Shown: positions 11,100 through 22,657, numbered from the stretch's first letter. The stretch: 64,000 bases of DNA from Amoebidium appalachense (GCA_963693365.1 CAVNZM010000001.1:10664001-10728000), one strand, 5' to 3'. Notes: generated by a model not told the origin, from the letters alone. Program-made: numbers and translations.

Positions 11100-12179
11100 G
11101 AGTTCTTTTCACCTTTGCTCTCCTCTTTCACATGCAGGGCACCATCCTCTCTGACAGAGGCTAACGGCCGCTTGCTTTTAGAATGACAGCTTCTAAACCG
11201 AGCAGCAAGGAGGTAGGTTTTTACTGCCTGGGTTATGCCCAGCTTGGGCTGGCACCTTTTTATGTTGGTTCTTGGCAATGCCGCTTTTTGTTAAAACGTT
11301 CGTGCAATAAAGAGCCCTAAGGGACCTTGCACTTATCTTTTATGGTATAGTGGTTGAGCTCTTCTGTAGGTCAGCCTGTCAGCACTTTTAGTTTTGTGCA
11401 GGTAAACACAGGGCAAAAAGCGCGCATTCTGCATCATTGTGTGCCAAGCCATGTTTTCGGCAGTTTCTACATTTTGCTTCATCCGTCTGTAACTCCCTTA
11501 GACGATACATTGCTTCCTGACATGAAGTCTCTTAGTTCATAAGGGCTGGTGCATACAAAACTTCTCGGCAACCATTGTTGGAAGGTTATGCCCTCCTTTG
11601 TTTCATTGTTTTAACAAATGTGTGCCGTCCTTATTGCCCAGCATGTGTAGTGGGGCACCCATCTATCATGACATGTGCACGTTTGACTTTTTACCTGTGT
11701 GATAAGGTCTGTTAGCTCCCACTCCTACACGTTGCACGCAACGTACCCCACTGACACATACGAGGTTAGTCGGTAACCACTTGCTTGCATCGAAAGTTTA
11801 GAGTGCTGCTGTAGGTATGACAATGTAAGATTCTGTGCTTTTGATGTTTTCGTGTTACCTCATGGGCGTTTTGTCCCCTCCCCCCCCCCCCTCCCCCCCC
11901 CTCCCCCCCCCCCCTCGGGCCCGGCCAAAAAAAAAAAAAAACTTTTCAGCTATAACATAATGGACCAGGTTATTTCCCTTATTTCCTGTTTCAAACTGCC
12001 TCTCACTTTTCCTCCTTCTCACTGGTCACGCTTCACTTTCCCCGTGCAGGTGGGAGATGGTGCACTCGGGTGAGTCTTCTAGCAAGCAGCAGCAGCGCAC
12101 ATGGCTGACCGCAAGATTGTTCGGTGCTGGTACATGACTGCCAACCTCGACATTCCGACATAACCAATTCCACGACCCC

Positions 12180-12210
<31 letters not shown>

Positions 12211-12700
12211 AAAAAAAAAAAAGAAAAGAAAACACACACACACACAGACACACACAGCTTCCCATCCACCTTGCCTTAAGTTCTATCATAAACTAATTTG
12301 CTGTTTGCTGATCTCTCTTCCCACTCACTTGGTTACTTTGGTGCATCGGTTCTGTGTGTGTGGGTGGTAGTGTGCATCAGTGTGTGTGTGTGTGTGTGTG
12401 CTATATATATGTATAAACATTGTGTATATATGTCGTTGATCACCATCCCCCCCCCCCCCCAAAAAAAACGCCTGTTCTCCCACCTCTCCATTCCCCCCCA
12501 TCTCTCTGTATGTGCGCACATGTAGGTGTGGGCCCGGGTGTGTATGCACAATAATGTATTTTGGTTCTCAATGTATCCCTTAGTAGTCGTTATACTTGTA
12601 AAGGGTTACGTCGAGGCTTCCACCAACCATATCCTATACAAATTGCACGAGGGGAGGAAATGACATGTCCTAACCCCCCCCCCCCCCCCCCCCCCCGGGA
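11100..12700. other. Mostly featureless with poly-C/poly-A compound tracts
   Basis: It contains (C)n then GGGCCCGGCC(A)n at 11879-11940, (C)n(A)n at 12177-12222, (C)n(A)n at 12447-12468 and poly-C at 12674-12696. There is a possible acceptor (CCCCGTGCAG) near 12049. I cannot build an exon chain here. Confidence 0.4.
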
Positions 12701-12704
12701 GCAG

Positions 12705-12897
12705 CTCGAGGACATGCGTGTTGACGGAGTGCCATGTGATTGACCCACCACCCAGTAACGACCCTGAGGACGTCAGCAGCCACAGCCACAGCGAGGAACA
12801 AGAATCAGTGCCACAAGAGAGTCTGCGGGGAATAAGGCGACGAGCAAAGATTGGAGTACTAGTAGTTGTCATTGTATTATGGTTAGAAATCAAGTAA
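12705..12897 (+). CDS. Possible 3'-terminal exon with a membrane helix
   Basis: After a poly-C tract and a GGGAGCAG acceptor the frame is open for 63 codons to a TAA at 12895-12897. It reads a Ser/Glu/His-rich segment (SNDPEDVSSHSHSEEQES) and then IRRRAKIGVLVVVIVLWLEI, that is, basic residues followed by a short hydrophobic stretch at the C-terminus. This is not in any ATG-initiated frame. I could not find the upstream exons, so this is only a candidate. Confidence 0.25.
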
Positions 12898-13061
12898 ATA
12901 AGCAGTTATTCTTGTAGAAGTTATAAATGCGCATGTTGATACGATAGAAAATGTAGAAGTTTGGAAGTTGGATAATAGCGTTTGTGTCACATGCTCCTGG
13001 GGAGCATGACTAATTAAAAAAACCTTAAGTGTGCAGCAGTCATTGAACATGTCACCATCCC

Positions 13062-13065
<4 letters not shown>

Positions 13066-13100
<35 letters not shown>
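13066..13100. repeat. Poly-G tract
   Basis: A run of about 34 G on the plus strand, at the edge of the second ATATCC-rich segment. Confidence 0.95.
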
Positions 13101-13708
13101 GGTGAATAGATAGAGATATCCATATAGACATCATTTATATATTCAGATACCTATATGGGTATATATAGAAGTGGTATACAATCAATATCATTTCTAATAT
13201 AGAATACATATTCAGCTAATAAATTCTGAATATGTGTTTATGCGCTTATAGAATGTCATGACTGATGTCTCATCGTCCCATAATAGATACGTATTATATG
13301 CTAATTGTATGTCTATCTACATATGTATTTCCATATCAAGCTGATATCCAGATGTGGTTCGAAACCTGAGCTGTATATCCATTCGATCTCATTTGTGCAC
13401 ATTTTAAGCATGTTACATATATATAGTGCATATCACATTGGATATATAATTGGGCAGGTTACCTGTCACTGGGTCCCTTCGTCACATATCCATTATATAT
13501 GTTGTGCATGTGTATTTGCATATCTAGTGTTCGATATCCACTGGATATCACGTTTCCCGTGGATATCTAGTGGATCCCTAACAGTAGTTATCCAATGGAT
13601 ATCAGGGTTTTAACAGATATCTATATACATATTAGCCGTAGATATCCAAGATTAATATCCATTTATATTTACATATCTTAAACCCATGAACTGGATGTAG
13701 GGTTATGT
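13100..13708. repeat. ATATCC/GGATAT-rich DNA, second block
   Basis: This has the same word composition as positions 1-1680 (GGATATCA, GATATCCA, CATATCCA). It abuts the 3' end of the Ty3/Gypsy polyprotein at 13709, where a 3' LTR would be expected. The element appears truncated into this repeat. Confidence 0.5.
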
Positions 13709-14047
13709 TCAGGATGGGTTTGAGTATATGGATATCTTCAATGTATCTTTTATGGGTTCCGGATGTTTCGGCAAGATTGCTGATGAACCTCCCTCAAAAC
13801 GAATTAAATAATAATTTACCTTACCTTCCTTACCTTCAATAACCTTTTTATCCATAATTTTATCTACTGCAGCCTCCGATACATCCACCGACCCGTCATA
13901 GTCGGGGGTGAATGCATCTAACACTCGACGGCCCTCCGGCCGTTTGACCCTAAGGGCCCGATCATAATATTCCTTTATATCATCTACATTATAATATCGA
14001 ACATCACTCTCATTATCTAACCTCTGCACCTTATATTCCGTCGGACC
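13709..14047 (-). pseudogene. Integrase tail with chromodomain-like segment
   Basis: The frame is the same as the upstream integrase segment, but a TAA stop separates the two (between VAR and GPTEYKV). The segment reads VRYYNVDDIKEYYDR, then a chromodomain-like stretch around AVDKIMDKKVIEG...VNYYLIRFEGG. Chromodomains at the integrase C-terminus guide chromovirus integration to modified chromatin. The canonical aromatic cage is only partly recognisable, so this is a tentative domain call. Confidence 0.5.
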
Positions 14048-14530
14048 TTACCTAGCCACTATTTTATACGGACCAATGAAAAGAGGCAACCATTTCTTAC
14101 CATACTTACGGAGACCTTCACCTTCACCTTTACCTTCCTGCTCCTGCTTATATCTCTTTTTCCTAGTGTGATCCCTAATTAAAACTAAAGTACCCTCGGC
14201 AAATTCACGTAACGGACGTGTGGACACGTCTGCACGTGCCTGTGCCTGCTGTGTACGGGCCAGAGCTGCATCACGTGCAGCCCGGGCCCGGGTTAGTAGC
14301 TGCTCCCGGAACTCAGTCCAGTGGGGATAAGTTAGTCTGTCAGTCCCCCCCATCGGCAAAAGTGCCGTATCTAACAAACTAATAGCCTCCTGCCCATAGA
14401 CCAAATAAAACGGAGAAAAACCAGTCACAGCATGAGGGGTAGAATTATACGAATGAGCAATAAACCTAGACATATGATCCCAATCATTAGCCTCCACATC
14501 CACCATTTTGCCAAAGGACTTCTGAAACAC
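14048..14530 (-). pseudogene. Integrase C-terminal part of element B
   Basis: It starts in FQKSFGKM, the region just after the catalytic Glu helix of Ty3 integrases, and runs through the YNSTPHAVTGFSPFYLVYGQ segment to the GPY/F-type motif LPLFIGPYKIVAR. Integrase residues before FQKSFG are absent. The sequence instead joins the truncated LTR of element N at 14531. Confidence 0.85.
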
Positions 14531-14961
14531 TGCAGAGAGAACGGGTAGAAAGGCACACGCGGCCAGGTTGCTTTTACTATGGGCCGACTCAGTCTGTCTC
14601 AGACTTCACTGATGTGATCCCCGTACTGGGACGGCTTTGTTATATAGCCCCCAGGTTTCGGATCAAGGCCCAGGATTGGTTCATCCGCGGCCAGCGCGGG
14701 TGGCAACATGCCATTCGTGATTCTGGTGCGGTCCGAGCCAGTCAGACCTTTGTCCTATTTATGCAAACCTCTTATTGGTTCACTTCGTTTATGTGGTATG
14801 CAGCTGCCAGTGAAGAACCTTATATGGTTCAATTCTTAGGTCAGAGTGAGTCCGGGTGCGGACATAATATTTATGTGATATTCATGACAAAGCACGAATC
14901 GTGTGCTAGTAGATCACATTCTTTAGTAAACATGTACAGTTCATGTGTACAGTTGTTTACA
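14531..14961 (-). repeat. 3' LTR of element N, truncated at its outer end
   Basis: It is nearly identical to 18361-18784, with two small indels (a 7-nt CCAGTGA difference near 14808 and a 3-nt difference near 14880). It lacks the last 55-60 bp (minus sense) present in the other LTR. Loss of that end together with the integrase core of element B fits one deletion across the junction. CCAAT followed by TGCATAAATAGG reads in the coding direction. Confidence 0.85.
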
Positions 14962-14972
14962 CTCCCCCCCTT
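14962..14972 (-). promoter_or_regulatory. Polypurine tract of element N
   Basis: In minus sense AAGGGGGGGAG directly abuts the TGTAAAC start of the 3' LTR, as expected for the plus-strand primer of reverse transcription. Confidence 0.75.
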
Positions 14973-15286
14973 GTCGGGAGCCTGGTGGTGTCGTTAGACA
15001 AGCAAACCACCAGGCTGAGAGGCGATAAACAACCTTCAGCGAGAATTCTTGTGCGCCGAGCTGCTGGGCAGAACAGAGCAAGGACGGTTGAATAGAGTTG
15101 TGCACGTCTATAGCACTTCTTCATTTGCCAAAACGTAAATTCATGCAGCATTCTTCTGTGATTTCATTTTCGTGGCGAAGATTGTTGCAGAGTGTGCGTG
15201 CGAATTGTTCGCTTCGTCTCTGTGCTTGGCTTTTTCTGTAGAAGTAATATTTTCCTTTTTGGGGAATTTTTCCTTTTTAGGACACT

Positions 15287-16007
15287 TGACATATACTAAT
15301 CCGTCTCAGCAGATCAGCCTAAGTCTACGATCGAGATCGGGGGGGGGGGGGGGGGGGGGGGGGGGTGGCCCGGGTCCACAGATCATCAAGATCAAGTCCG
15401 GGGCCTCAAGACAGCTGTACAGCTGCGTGCATCATCTTGCCTCTGCCGGCGCAGGGCAGGACCACGTCAGCTGGGACAGCCGACCAATAGAATTCTAATT
15501 AGTGTGTAGGATAGATCGTAGGAGGACTTAGGAATGTGATTGTTCGGGCAGAAGCCCTTTTGTAAGTATTGGCAAGGTTTGATAGTGTATGTTGCCAAAC
15601 GTATTTATATATTTAGATGTAGAGGAAAGGGGGGAGGGAGGGGGGGGGAGGATAGTATGAAATGTAGATTTAGACTCTGCGGTGCCACTAGGGGGAGGGT
15701 GAGGGGTGAGACATGGATAAATATATTGGTTTGAGTAGATCGACTTAGCTCGTGCAGGCGCACGATAAAGTAGATCGGAATGTTTGGAATGTGGCATCGT
15801 AGGGGGGCCAGGTGATGATGATCTTTGAGGGCACGGCCTTGATGGCCTCAGTTGTGACTTAGTCTCATTCCGTACGGATCTAAGTTTTGCCCGTCGGAGC
15901 CTGGTCTGAATAAACTTTACCGTTTTTCCGTACACGTTCGTTCCTTTTCGTGTGTGTACACTTAGTAGAGTGCCGCGTCTCTAGTACATATACATTAGGA
16001 TACGACA
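15287..16007 (+). mobile_element. Solo LTR of family B inside element N
   Basis: This 721-bp LTR (TGACATATAC...GGATACGACA) is flanked by the perfect 5-bp duplication ACACT (15282-15286 and 16008-16012). It matches 24132-24841 in inverse orientation, including the internal poly-G and the CGTGCAGGCGCACGA segment. It is therefore a later insertion of the same family that element N had interrupted, later reduced to a solo LTR. Confidence 0.92.
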
Positions 16008-16168
16008 ACACTCCCGCAGATTCGTTTTCAATTGCGAGTAATTTAGTTGTGTGGATGAATGATCATACCAAACATTCGATAATGAATATAACTCAAGCCT
16101 TAGGTCACTTCGTAGCTCAGGTAGTGGTGGATAGCTTCAAGGCTTAGCCGCTGCTCCTTATCCCGGTT

Positions 16169-16580
16169 CTACCTTAAGATTATAAAGCGAGTCGCCATGG
16201 CCAGAAAAGCCACTTCTTTCATGAACAAATAGCACTTCTTTCCTTTCAGCTTTAACCCTGCATCATCGGAGCTGGGAAAAACATGAATAAAAATGCCCAA
16301 GTGCTCTTCGTTGGGCGACATAAAGAAATATATCAGCCCGTCAGAATTCGAACCAGTAAAAACATAATTCATAAGAAGAGGGTAGGCAAAGCAAACCTTC
16401 TTCAGAAAACACATGCATCCATTCGTGAGCAGTTTTCGTATCCCATTTGCCAGCCATTTTCGTTGAGCAGGGGGATTCCAGGCATAATACATTCGTCTGG
16501 AGGCTTGGCCTAAAAAGAAAAGTCGTCACAGTCGCCCTTTCTTTTGTAAGCAACTTCGTGAGCGCGCTTCGTGTTTTCAT
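16169..16580 (-). pseudogene. Ty3-type reverse transcriptase fragment of element N
   Basis: The minus frame at the low-coordinate end reads NEEHLGIFIHVFPSSDDAGL then LKLKGKKCYLFMKEVAFL. It aligns with the Ty3 RT thumb pattern 'H-L-x-H-x-x-x-V-F-x-x-L-x-x-A-G-L-K-L-x-x-x-K-C-x-x-F-x-x-x-V-x-F-L-G-H'. The segment before it has lost the YxDD motif and is in another frame. Only a remnant remains. Confidence 0.6.
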
Positions 16581-16669
16581 ATCCTCCAGTGCAGGTCTGG
16601 ATGGTGCCCCATCCTCTGCTTCATTTGTAGGTGGCCCTACTGTAGGTTCTGTTCGTTATGTGGAATACC

Positions 16670-18100
16670 AAAACCATTCGTGTTCGTGGAACTGCTTTGT
16701 GCTGTGCTTTATTTCGTGTTGGTGTTCATGAATTTACCCCGCTCACACACCCTACTTCTTACATACATTAGATGTAAGTAGCTGCCTGGTGAGTGTGTGG
16801 TTCGTGTTCGTGGCATTCTTCTGTTCCTTCGTGAGAAGAATATTCGTTTTAGCAGAGGTGCCCAATAAGGCAGCTTGTGGGGTTGTCTCCCGCATGTGCC
16901 CATTGGTGGGGTATGCACGTGCTAAATTGTTACAGTGTCATCATATTGCAAGGGAATAACATGGTCACCTCCGTACCAGGGCCTAGGTACACATGATGGT
17001 CCGATGTGTTAGTCAACAACACCTTGCATTCGTATTCGTATTCGTCTTCCACGTCACTTTCTTCAGTAGTGAAAGAGGGTATTCGTAATTCGAAACTGAA
17101 AGGCTTCCACCCAAAATACTGACACTGTATGCTGGGGTTGTGAGGGAGCGGTGCCCATACCACATTCTTTTGTTTTCTTTATTCTGGTGGGGGTGTGCCG
17201 GCAGCAATTTTATTTTGCATGCGGGTATTCCAGGCTTTACAGCATAGTTCGTATGTTATAGTATTTGTACAGTATTGCCACACACTGGCAGTTACCTGTA
17301 AATTCGTACCCCACAGCTTCGTTTGTTTCGCATGCACGAACAAAAGTTCTGCATCGACTTTATTACATGCCTTCTGTGCACCAAGAGTGCAAATTCGTTG
17401 GGGCATTGCACCAGGAAGGGCCATACATGAGGCATATGTTCGTAATGTGTTTAGGCATGCCAGCATACATTCATGCGCATGTTGTGCATCCTGTGCGCTA
17501 AACTATGGGGCATGCTGTATTCGACAACAGCAAGAAATTCGAAGCATGCATGCAAAACTACTTTCACAGCACCTTATGTCCTACATGCTATAGGAACAGC
17601 GACTATCTTCTTCTTTAAATGCATTCGTGCTGAAAGTGGCCGTGCATCTGAGTTGCGAGTGTGGACGTGCACGCAGTGACATGGACACGATGACAGTGTG
17701 CAATAGCACAATGCACGCAAGAGCAACAGTTTCCTTTTCTTCGTAACATTGGGGCTGTGTGCATTGCAACCTAAGCAGTGTTGTGCATTCGCTCTTTTCA
17801 TTTTCGTATTTTCTTTCTCATGGCTTTCGTTTTTCGTTGCTAAAGTCGGTTCGTTATAATTACTTCGTTTTGTTTTGTATTGCATTCATTTCGTATTTCC
17901 TCTATGCATTCGTTTGTCGTTAATTCTTTATTTCATTGTGTATTCGTGATGGTTCGTTTTTCGTTGGTTCATTGCTTCGTTAGCAATTCTTTAATCGTTT
18001 GTTCGTGTATTCGTTGTTTCGTTGTGTATTCGTTTTTCTTCGCGTTTTTTATGTGTCGTAGTATAAGGTGGTTTTCATGCTTTCAATTCTTTCCGTGTTC
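16670..18100 (-). other. Decayed interior of element N, TTCGT-rich
   Basis: Minus frames at 17179-17466 and 16930-17163 look protein-like (for example VLLTNTSDHHVYLGPGTEV, a stretch seen between protease and RT in some Gypsy polyproteins). They are broken by stops and frame changes. The plus strand is unusually rich in TTCGT/ATTCGT words, most densely at 17,800-18,060. I cannot assign gag or protease with confidence. Confidence 0.35.
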
Positions 18101-18291
18101 TTAGAGGTTGGCTGGCCACTTCAAACTTGTCGATGTGTATGTATTCTAAGCCTGACAAAGAAAGATGTGCCTATCATCGTGGTAAAAAGGATTGTGATCG
18201 GCCATGGCAGCTTCTTGGGGTAATTGAAAGATGTGAGATTCTTGAACTGATTGAAAGTTGTGAGATTCGAAGGATGCGAGATTCTTGAACT

Positions 18292-18303
18292 GCGCGGTCG
18301 CCA
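18292..18303 (-). promoter_or_regulatory. Primer-binding site of element N
   Basis: In minus sense TGGCGACCGCGC starts one base after the LTR end. Sites beginning TGG are complementary to the 3' CCA of a tRNA primer. I cannot name the tRNA from this alone. Confidence 0.65.
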
Positions 18304-18304
18304 A

Positions 18305-18784
18305 TGTAAACAGTTGGACTATTTAGGATAAGGCAGAGTACAACTGAATCAAAATAAAGACAGAGAACGGGTAGAAAGGCACACGCGGCCAGGTTGCTTT
18401 TACTATGGGCCGACTCAGTCTGTCTCAGACTTCACTGATGTGATCCCCGTACTGGGACGGCTTTGTTATATAGCCCCCAGGTTTCGGATCAAGGCCCAGG
18501 ATTGGTTCATCCGCGGCCAGCGCGGGTGGCAACATGCCATTCGTGATTCTGGTGCGGTCCGAGCCAGTCAGACCTTTGTCCTATTTATGCAAACCTCTTA
18601 TTGGTTCACTTCGTTTATGTGGTATGCAGCTGAAGAACCTTATATGGTTCAATTCTTAGGTCAGAGTGAGTCCGGGTGCGGACATAATATTTATGTGATA
18701 TAATTCATGACAAAGCACGAATCGTGTGCTAGTAGATCACATTCTTTAGTAAACATGTACAGTTCATGTGTACAGTTGTTTACA
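18305..18784 (-). repeat. 5' LTR of element N, complete
   Basis: This 480-bp LTR has short inverted termini (TGTAAACAAC and TGTTTACA). The coding-sense promoter has AACCAATAAG followed by GCATAAATAGG. The flank at 18785 is the interrupted integrase reading frame of element B. No matching 5-bp duplication remains on the far side because that junction is deleted. Confidence 0.85.
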
Positions 18785-19347
18785 ACCCTTTCAAACATAC
18801 GAACATTAAAATCCCTAATAAACGACGGGCGGGAACGAGAGTGGGGACTCTCATTTCTTTCCTGACAATGCATGCATGACAACACATAATCCCTCACCTC
18901 CCTACTCATACCCGGCCAAAAATACGAACGACTAACACGAAGCAACGTCCTATTTACACCTAAATGACCAGCCATGGGATGCTCATGCACCATATGCAAA
19001 ACCTCAGACACAAGTGCCGTCGGGACCCAAACTCGGTGTCCGTCTGGCCCAGAACAATGATAAATTAAATCCTGCTCTACCTGACACATTTTTGCTAACT
19101 TAGCTACCTTAATCATCTGCCTTTTATTTTTAAATTTAATCGAATCAACCGGCCCCTTTAAATAATTCTTAACCAGACCAATCAACACATCTTCCTCCTG
19201 AGCTAAGATCAAAGCCGTAGGTGCTAAGGCAGGGGCCGAGCCATGTGACTCGGTCCCGACCTCAGACACTGACAAATACCTCCCCCCCCCTCCCCTACAC
19301 TTATAAGCAAGCAACCCCGGAGCCCAAGAAGACACATCAACAGACAC
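18785..19347 (-). pseudogene. Integrase N-terminal zinc domain of element B
   Basis: The HHCC zinc-binding module is clear: HEHPMAGHLGVNRT (two His), YFWPGM, then CMHCQ (two Cys). The frame then reads SRPSFIRDFNVRMFERV and is cut by the TGTAAAC end of the nested LTR. The catalytic D,D-35-E core that should follow is missing from both sides of the insertion. Confidence 0.88.
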
Positions 19348-19352
19348 AGCAT

Positions 19353-20201
19353 CTATTTCTTTCTGCTCACTCTCCCCCCCCCCCTTCCCCCCTCCCCCCC
19401 CCGTCTCTCACTAGCCCCCCCCTCCCCCTCCTTCAAGTTCTCTTCTTCAAACAAAATATAAGCAGCACGAGAGAGAGCATCACAGTCAACCATTGTTTCA
19501 CCCTTGGCATAAAACAATTTATAGGAGAACTCACCGAGAGCCGCGGCCCACTTCTGCATCCTCTCGTTGACCAGACGAGTGGTGCCGGCCATGGCTAGGC
19601 AGGGCTTGTGGTCGGTGTAGACCTCGAACGTCCTGCCTGCGAGTATATACCTCCATGCCTGTGAGACTGCCCAAAAGATAGCATGGGACTCTCTCTCCGG
19701 ATTGCTATATCTACGTTCACTTTTACTAAATGAACGACTAGCATAAGCAATCACTCTATCCTGCCCCTCCTGCACTTGATATAACACGGCCCCCTCAGCA
19801 ACCTTACTTGCATCACACCGAACTTTAAACATCCCCCCCCCGGCCGAAAAATCAGGATGAACAAGCATACTCGAAGACTGCAAAGCTAACTTAAGCTTTT
19901 CGAAAGCAGAAACAGCATCAACACACCAATCTATTCTATTCTTCTTCTCCCCCCCCGTCTGACTAGTTAACGGCAAAGCAAGCATACTATAATCCTTAAT
20001 ATACCGACGAAGATAATTAGTTAAACCTAAAAATTGCCTTAGTTGAGTGACAGTCTGAGGACGGGGCCACTCAACTATGGCCCGGATTTTCTCCGGATCA
20101 GGGGAAAGACCATTACTAGACACGATATGACCTAAAAACTTAACCTCCGGCACACCAATCACAGTCTTGCTACCGCTAATACGAAGACCAGACTCACCCA
20201 A
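19353..20201 (-). pseudogene. RT connection and RNase H of element B
   Basis: The frame opens in the RT thumb (VKFLGHIVS), passes through FLGLTNYLRRYI and enters RNase H. Its catalytic residues are visible: RCDAS, NPERESHAIFW (Glu), VYTDHKP, and VDCDALSRA. RNase H removes the RNA strand of the replication hybrid. The C-terminal part runs into a Gly/Arg low-complexity segment. Confidence 0.9.
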
Positions 20202-20254
20202 AGCTAAAATACCTTTTCACAATTATTAACTAACTCTTCAAACTACCTACCTTT

Positions 20255-20275
20255 AATTAAAACATCATCCAAATA
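20255..20275 (-). other. YLDD catalytic motif of the reverse transcriptase
   Basis: The minus strand codes YLDDVLI, the metal-binding catalytic box of RT, in a frame interrupted shortly afterwards by a TAG (after KGR). This explains why the palm is not in one long frame. Confidence 0.8.
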
Positions 20276-20281
20276 AGGGTG

Positions 20282-20984
20282 GCATACATCCAAATGAGGG
20301 TGGAGAATTTTATACATTACCCCCGGCACAACATAGCTGGAGAGGAGAGCAAACCCATCGGCACCACCTTGTACTGGAACAGCTGGTCACCCAGTGCAAA
20401 GGCAGTCTTCTCCTTGCTGCTCTCCTCCAACCTTATCTGCCAAAAAGCTGCTTTTAAATCAAGTTTAGCAAAGTGAGTATAGCCGTGCAGCTGTGAAAGC
20501 TGCTCGTCTATGTTAGGGAGAGGCCATTGGTCTGCCTTAGTGACCCGATTCAGAGCCCTGTAATCGTGACCCTTTTTTAACATATCACTCACTATTATAG
20601 TAGCGCATCCGACAATTTATACTGCTCCATTCTATAGCTAGGCATCACTACCGGCCTATTTTCACCTGTGTCGATCTGCATTAAATTTTCAAACCCTTTA
20701 ACGAAGCCTACTTCGTTATCATCGGCCAGAAATGCAAACCGAGTCCTATCAAATAACTTAGCTAACAATTTTTTCTGCTCCACCGTCCAATCCCCCTCCT
20801 TCATACCAAACGGCAATACTAACTCCGGGTTACCCCCATCACAAGTGGATGCATCCTTATTCACCGGAGTGCCACTTAACATTTCACCTCCTGTATTACA
20901 TCGGTGCTGCTCGGGGTGAGGTTGAGGTACCTCCGGATATAGGCGGTCACCCTTAGCACCCCCCCCCTCCCCCCGGCACACCAA
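20282..20984 (-). pseudogene. Reverse transcriptase fingers and palm of element B
   Basis: The first part (20595-20984) reads DTGENRPVVMPSYRM and ends LSDALL then a stop. The second (from about 20592 down) reads DYRALN, LPNIDEQLSQLHG and FAKLDLKAAFWQI, then FQYKVVPMGL. The segment between the 'P-x-x-x-R' region and DYRALN, which normally has the 'S-P-x-x-x-P-V-x-L-V-x-K-K-D-G' block, is shortened and frame-broken. The first catalytic Asp (KLDLKAAF) is present. Confidence 0.88.
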
Positions 20985-21120
20985 TGCCCCCGGGCAATTC
21001 CTGATGAGTTAGTGCATGTATGTGGGGGGCCAGGTCTGTGGCCACCCTGCCCCCCACGGTGTTGGTTAACCCGTCAGATCCACGGGTTCGACCAACACCC
21101 TCCCCCCTGCCTGCACATTC

Positions 21121-22100
21121 TCACACCCGGGGTGACCCTCCTTCCTCTTGGGGGTCGGGGGAGTGGGACCGGTGCTGTCCCGGTCCCCCCCCCCCATCGT
21201 GTCGGGTGACATTATGGTGGCTAACGTTAAATAAAGTTGTTCCCCCTCCTCCTGAGTCACCCTTCGAGCCGGCATCCTCCTTTTGGGTAATAAGAGAGAC
21301 CTCTATACTACCAATCTCATTAGTGAAACTACCGACGGAAACACCTGACCTAATCACTATAGGCTCGATGCCCGGATTCACTAATTCTATTTCTATTGTC
21401 TTATCCGGCCATACCCTACTAAGGGTCCATTGAGCCACCTCCTGAAGTGGGGTTTTCGGGGTAAAAACCCCTAAATCCCCTATCCTAACATGATTGCCGG
21501 CCCGGACACGTACCGTTTGGCACTGATAAGGCTCGATTACTACTTCAGCTACCGTTCTAGCACCTGACTGATAACCGTCGAGCCCATCATGGGTTTTAAT
21601 TTTAACGCCGGACTGCAATTCTAAAACATTTGTACGTTCAAACAAAGCATTCACATGTCTACGGAAAAATGGGGCTCCCAACAAAACACTTTGAGCTAAA
21701 TCCTTAACCACATAACAAGCAATATGCATAGCCTGGCCACCTATGATCTCACACGGCAACACACAAACACCTTCCACAGACATACTACTATTATTAGCAC
21801 TACCTAAGGCCGTGCTAGAAGCATCTAAAATAGGAATTTCCCCCCCGGCCTGATTAAAACGACGAATAAACGAAGCATGCACACAATTAACCTGAGCCCC
21901 TCCATCGAGCAAAGCAACAGCCTTCAACTTACCATCAGCTAACCATACGTCTATATAATGCCGGCTAAAACCAACTAAATCCTCCTCCAATTCGAGCAAC
22001 ACTGGCACATCATCACTCACACCCAGTCCCTGCCCACGAAGACTCACACCCTCGATACCTACGTGCAACATACCTACCTGTGGTGCCTGCACGGGTGGGG
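21121..22100 (-). pseudogene. Retropepsin of element B with a DGGA active-site motif
   Basis: The open frame contains ALLDGGAQVNCV, where family members have D-[ST]-G-A, and the second conserved box SVLLGAPFFRRH (L-G-x-x-F/W-type). It keeps the approximate distance expected in a Ty3 protease. The Gly in place of Thr/Ser after the catalytic Asp is unusual and would weaken the active-site hydrogen-bond network. The sequence N-terminal to it (to 22416) is a His/Thr/Pro low-complexity linker. Confidence 0.75.
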
Positions 22101-22657
22101 TGGGGTGTGAATGTGATGTGGGTGGTGGTGGAGTGTGTGTGTGTGGTGTGTGGGTGGGTGGTGTGTGTGTGTTTGGTGTATGTGTGGGTGTGTGTGTGGG
22201 TGTAGGTGTGTCTGCAACCGTCGTATGCTGTTGTGGTGGTGTGTTTCTACGTGTCTGTGCCTTCCCCCCCCCTTCCCCCTTTACTCGTGTGTGTCCCCCC
22301 CCCCTCCCGGGAACAATGGCACAGAAACCCCCTCCGGTGTGGTTAGAACAAACACCGGGTTGGGACAAGAAACACGGAGACCATCCACTTGTGGCTGGGG
22401 AACCTCCCCCAACCACAAAACATTCACACCATTCATACCTTTGGTAGAGTCACCCCACAAACATTCATGCCATACCACCTCGACGCTGTCTTGAGGACCC
22501 ACGACGATGCCCGGCTCCCACACGTATCGGGGCGGTGAGGGGGCAAAGGGAAGCTTAACCTGGGGTTGGGGAGGGTGAAGGTTCTCTGCAACCTGGGGGG
22601 GACCGATACTGTCCCCCCCCCTCCCTCAGTGACCCCAGCTTCCCCCTCCCCCGGAAC

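Larger units (their letters stand above)
14531..18784 (-). mobile_element. Ty3/Gypsy element N nested in the integrase of element B
   Basis: Direct repeats of 430-480 bp bound the insert (18305-18784 is the complete copy, 14531-14961 a truncated one). The complete LTR begins TGTAAACAAC and ends GTTTACA in minus sense. A primer-binding-like site (TGGCGACCGCG, 18292-18303) follows the 5' LTR after one base, and a polypurine tract (AAGGGGGGGAG, 14962-14972) touches the 3' LTR. The interior holds decayed Ty3-type RT sequence and the solo LTR at 15287-16007. Confidence 0.85.

Noticed and set aside
14614-14997. The ORF at 14614 and its near-copy at 18440 as a conserved host gene
   Set aside because: Both lie inside the direct LTRs of element N. 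Their conservation is explained by LTR duplication.
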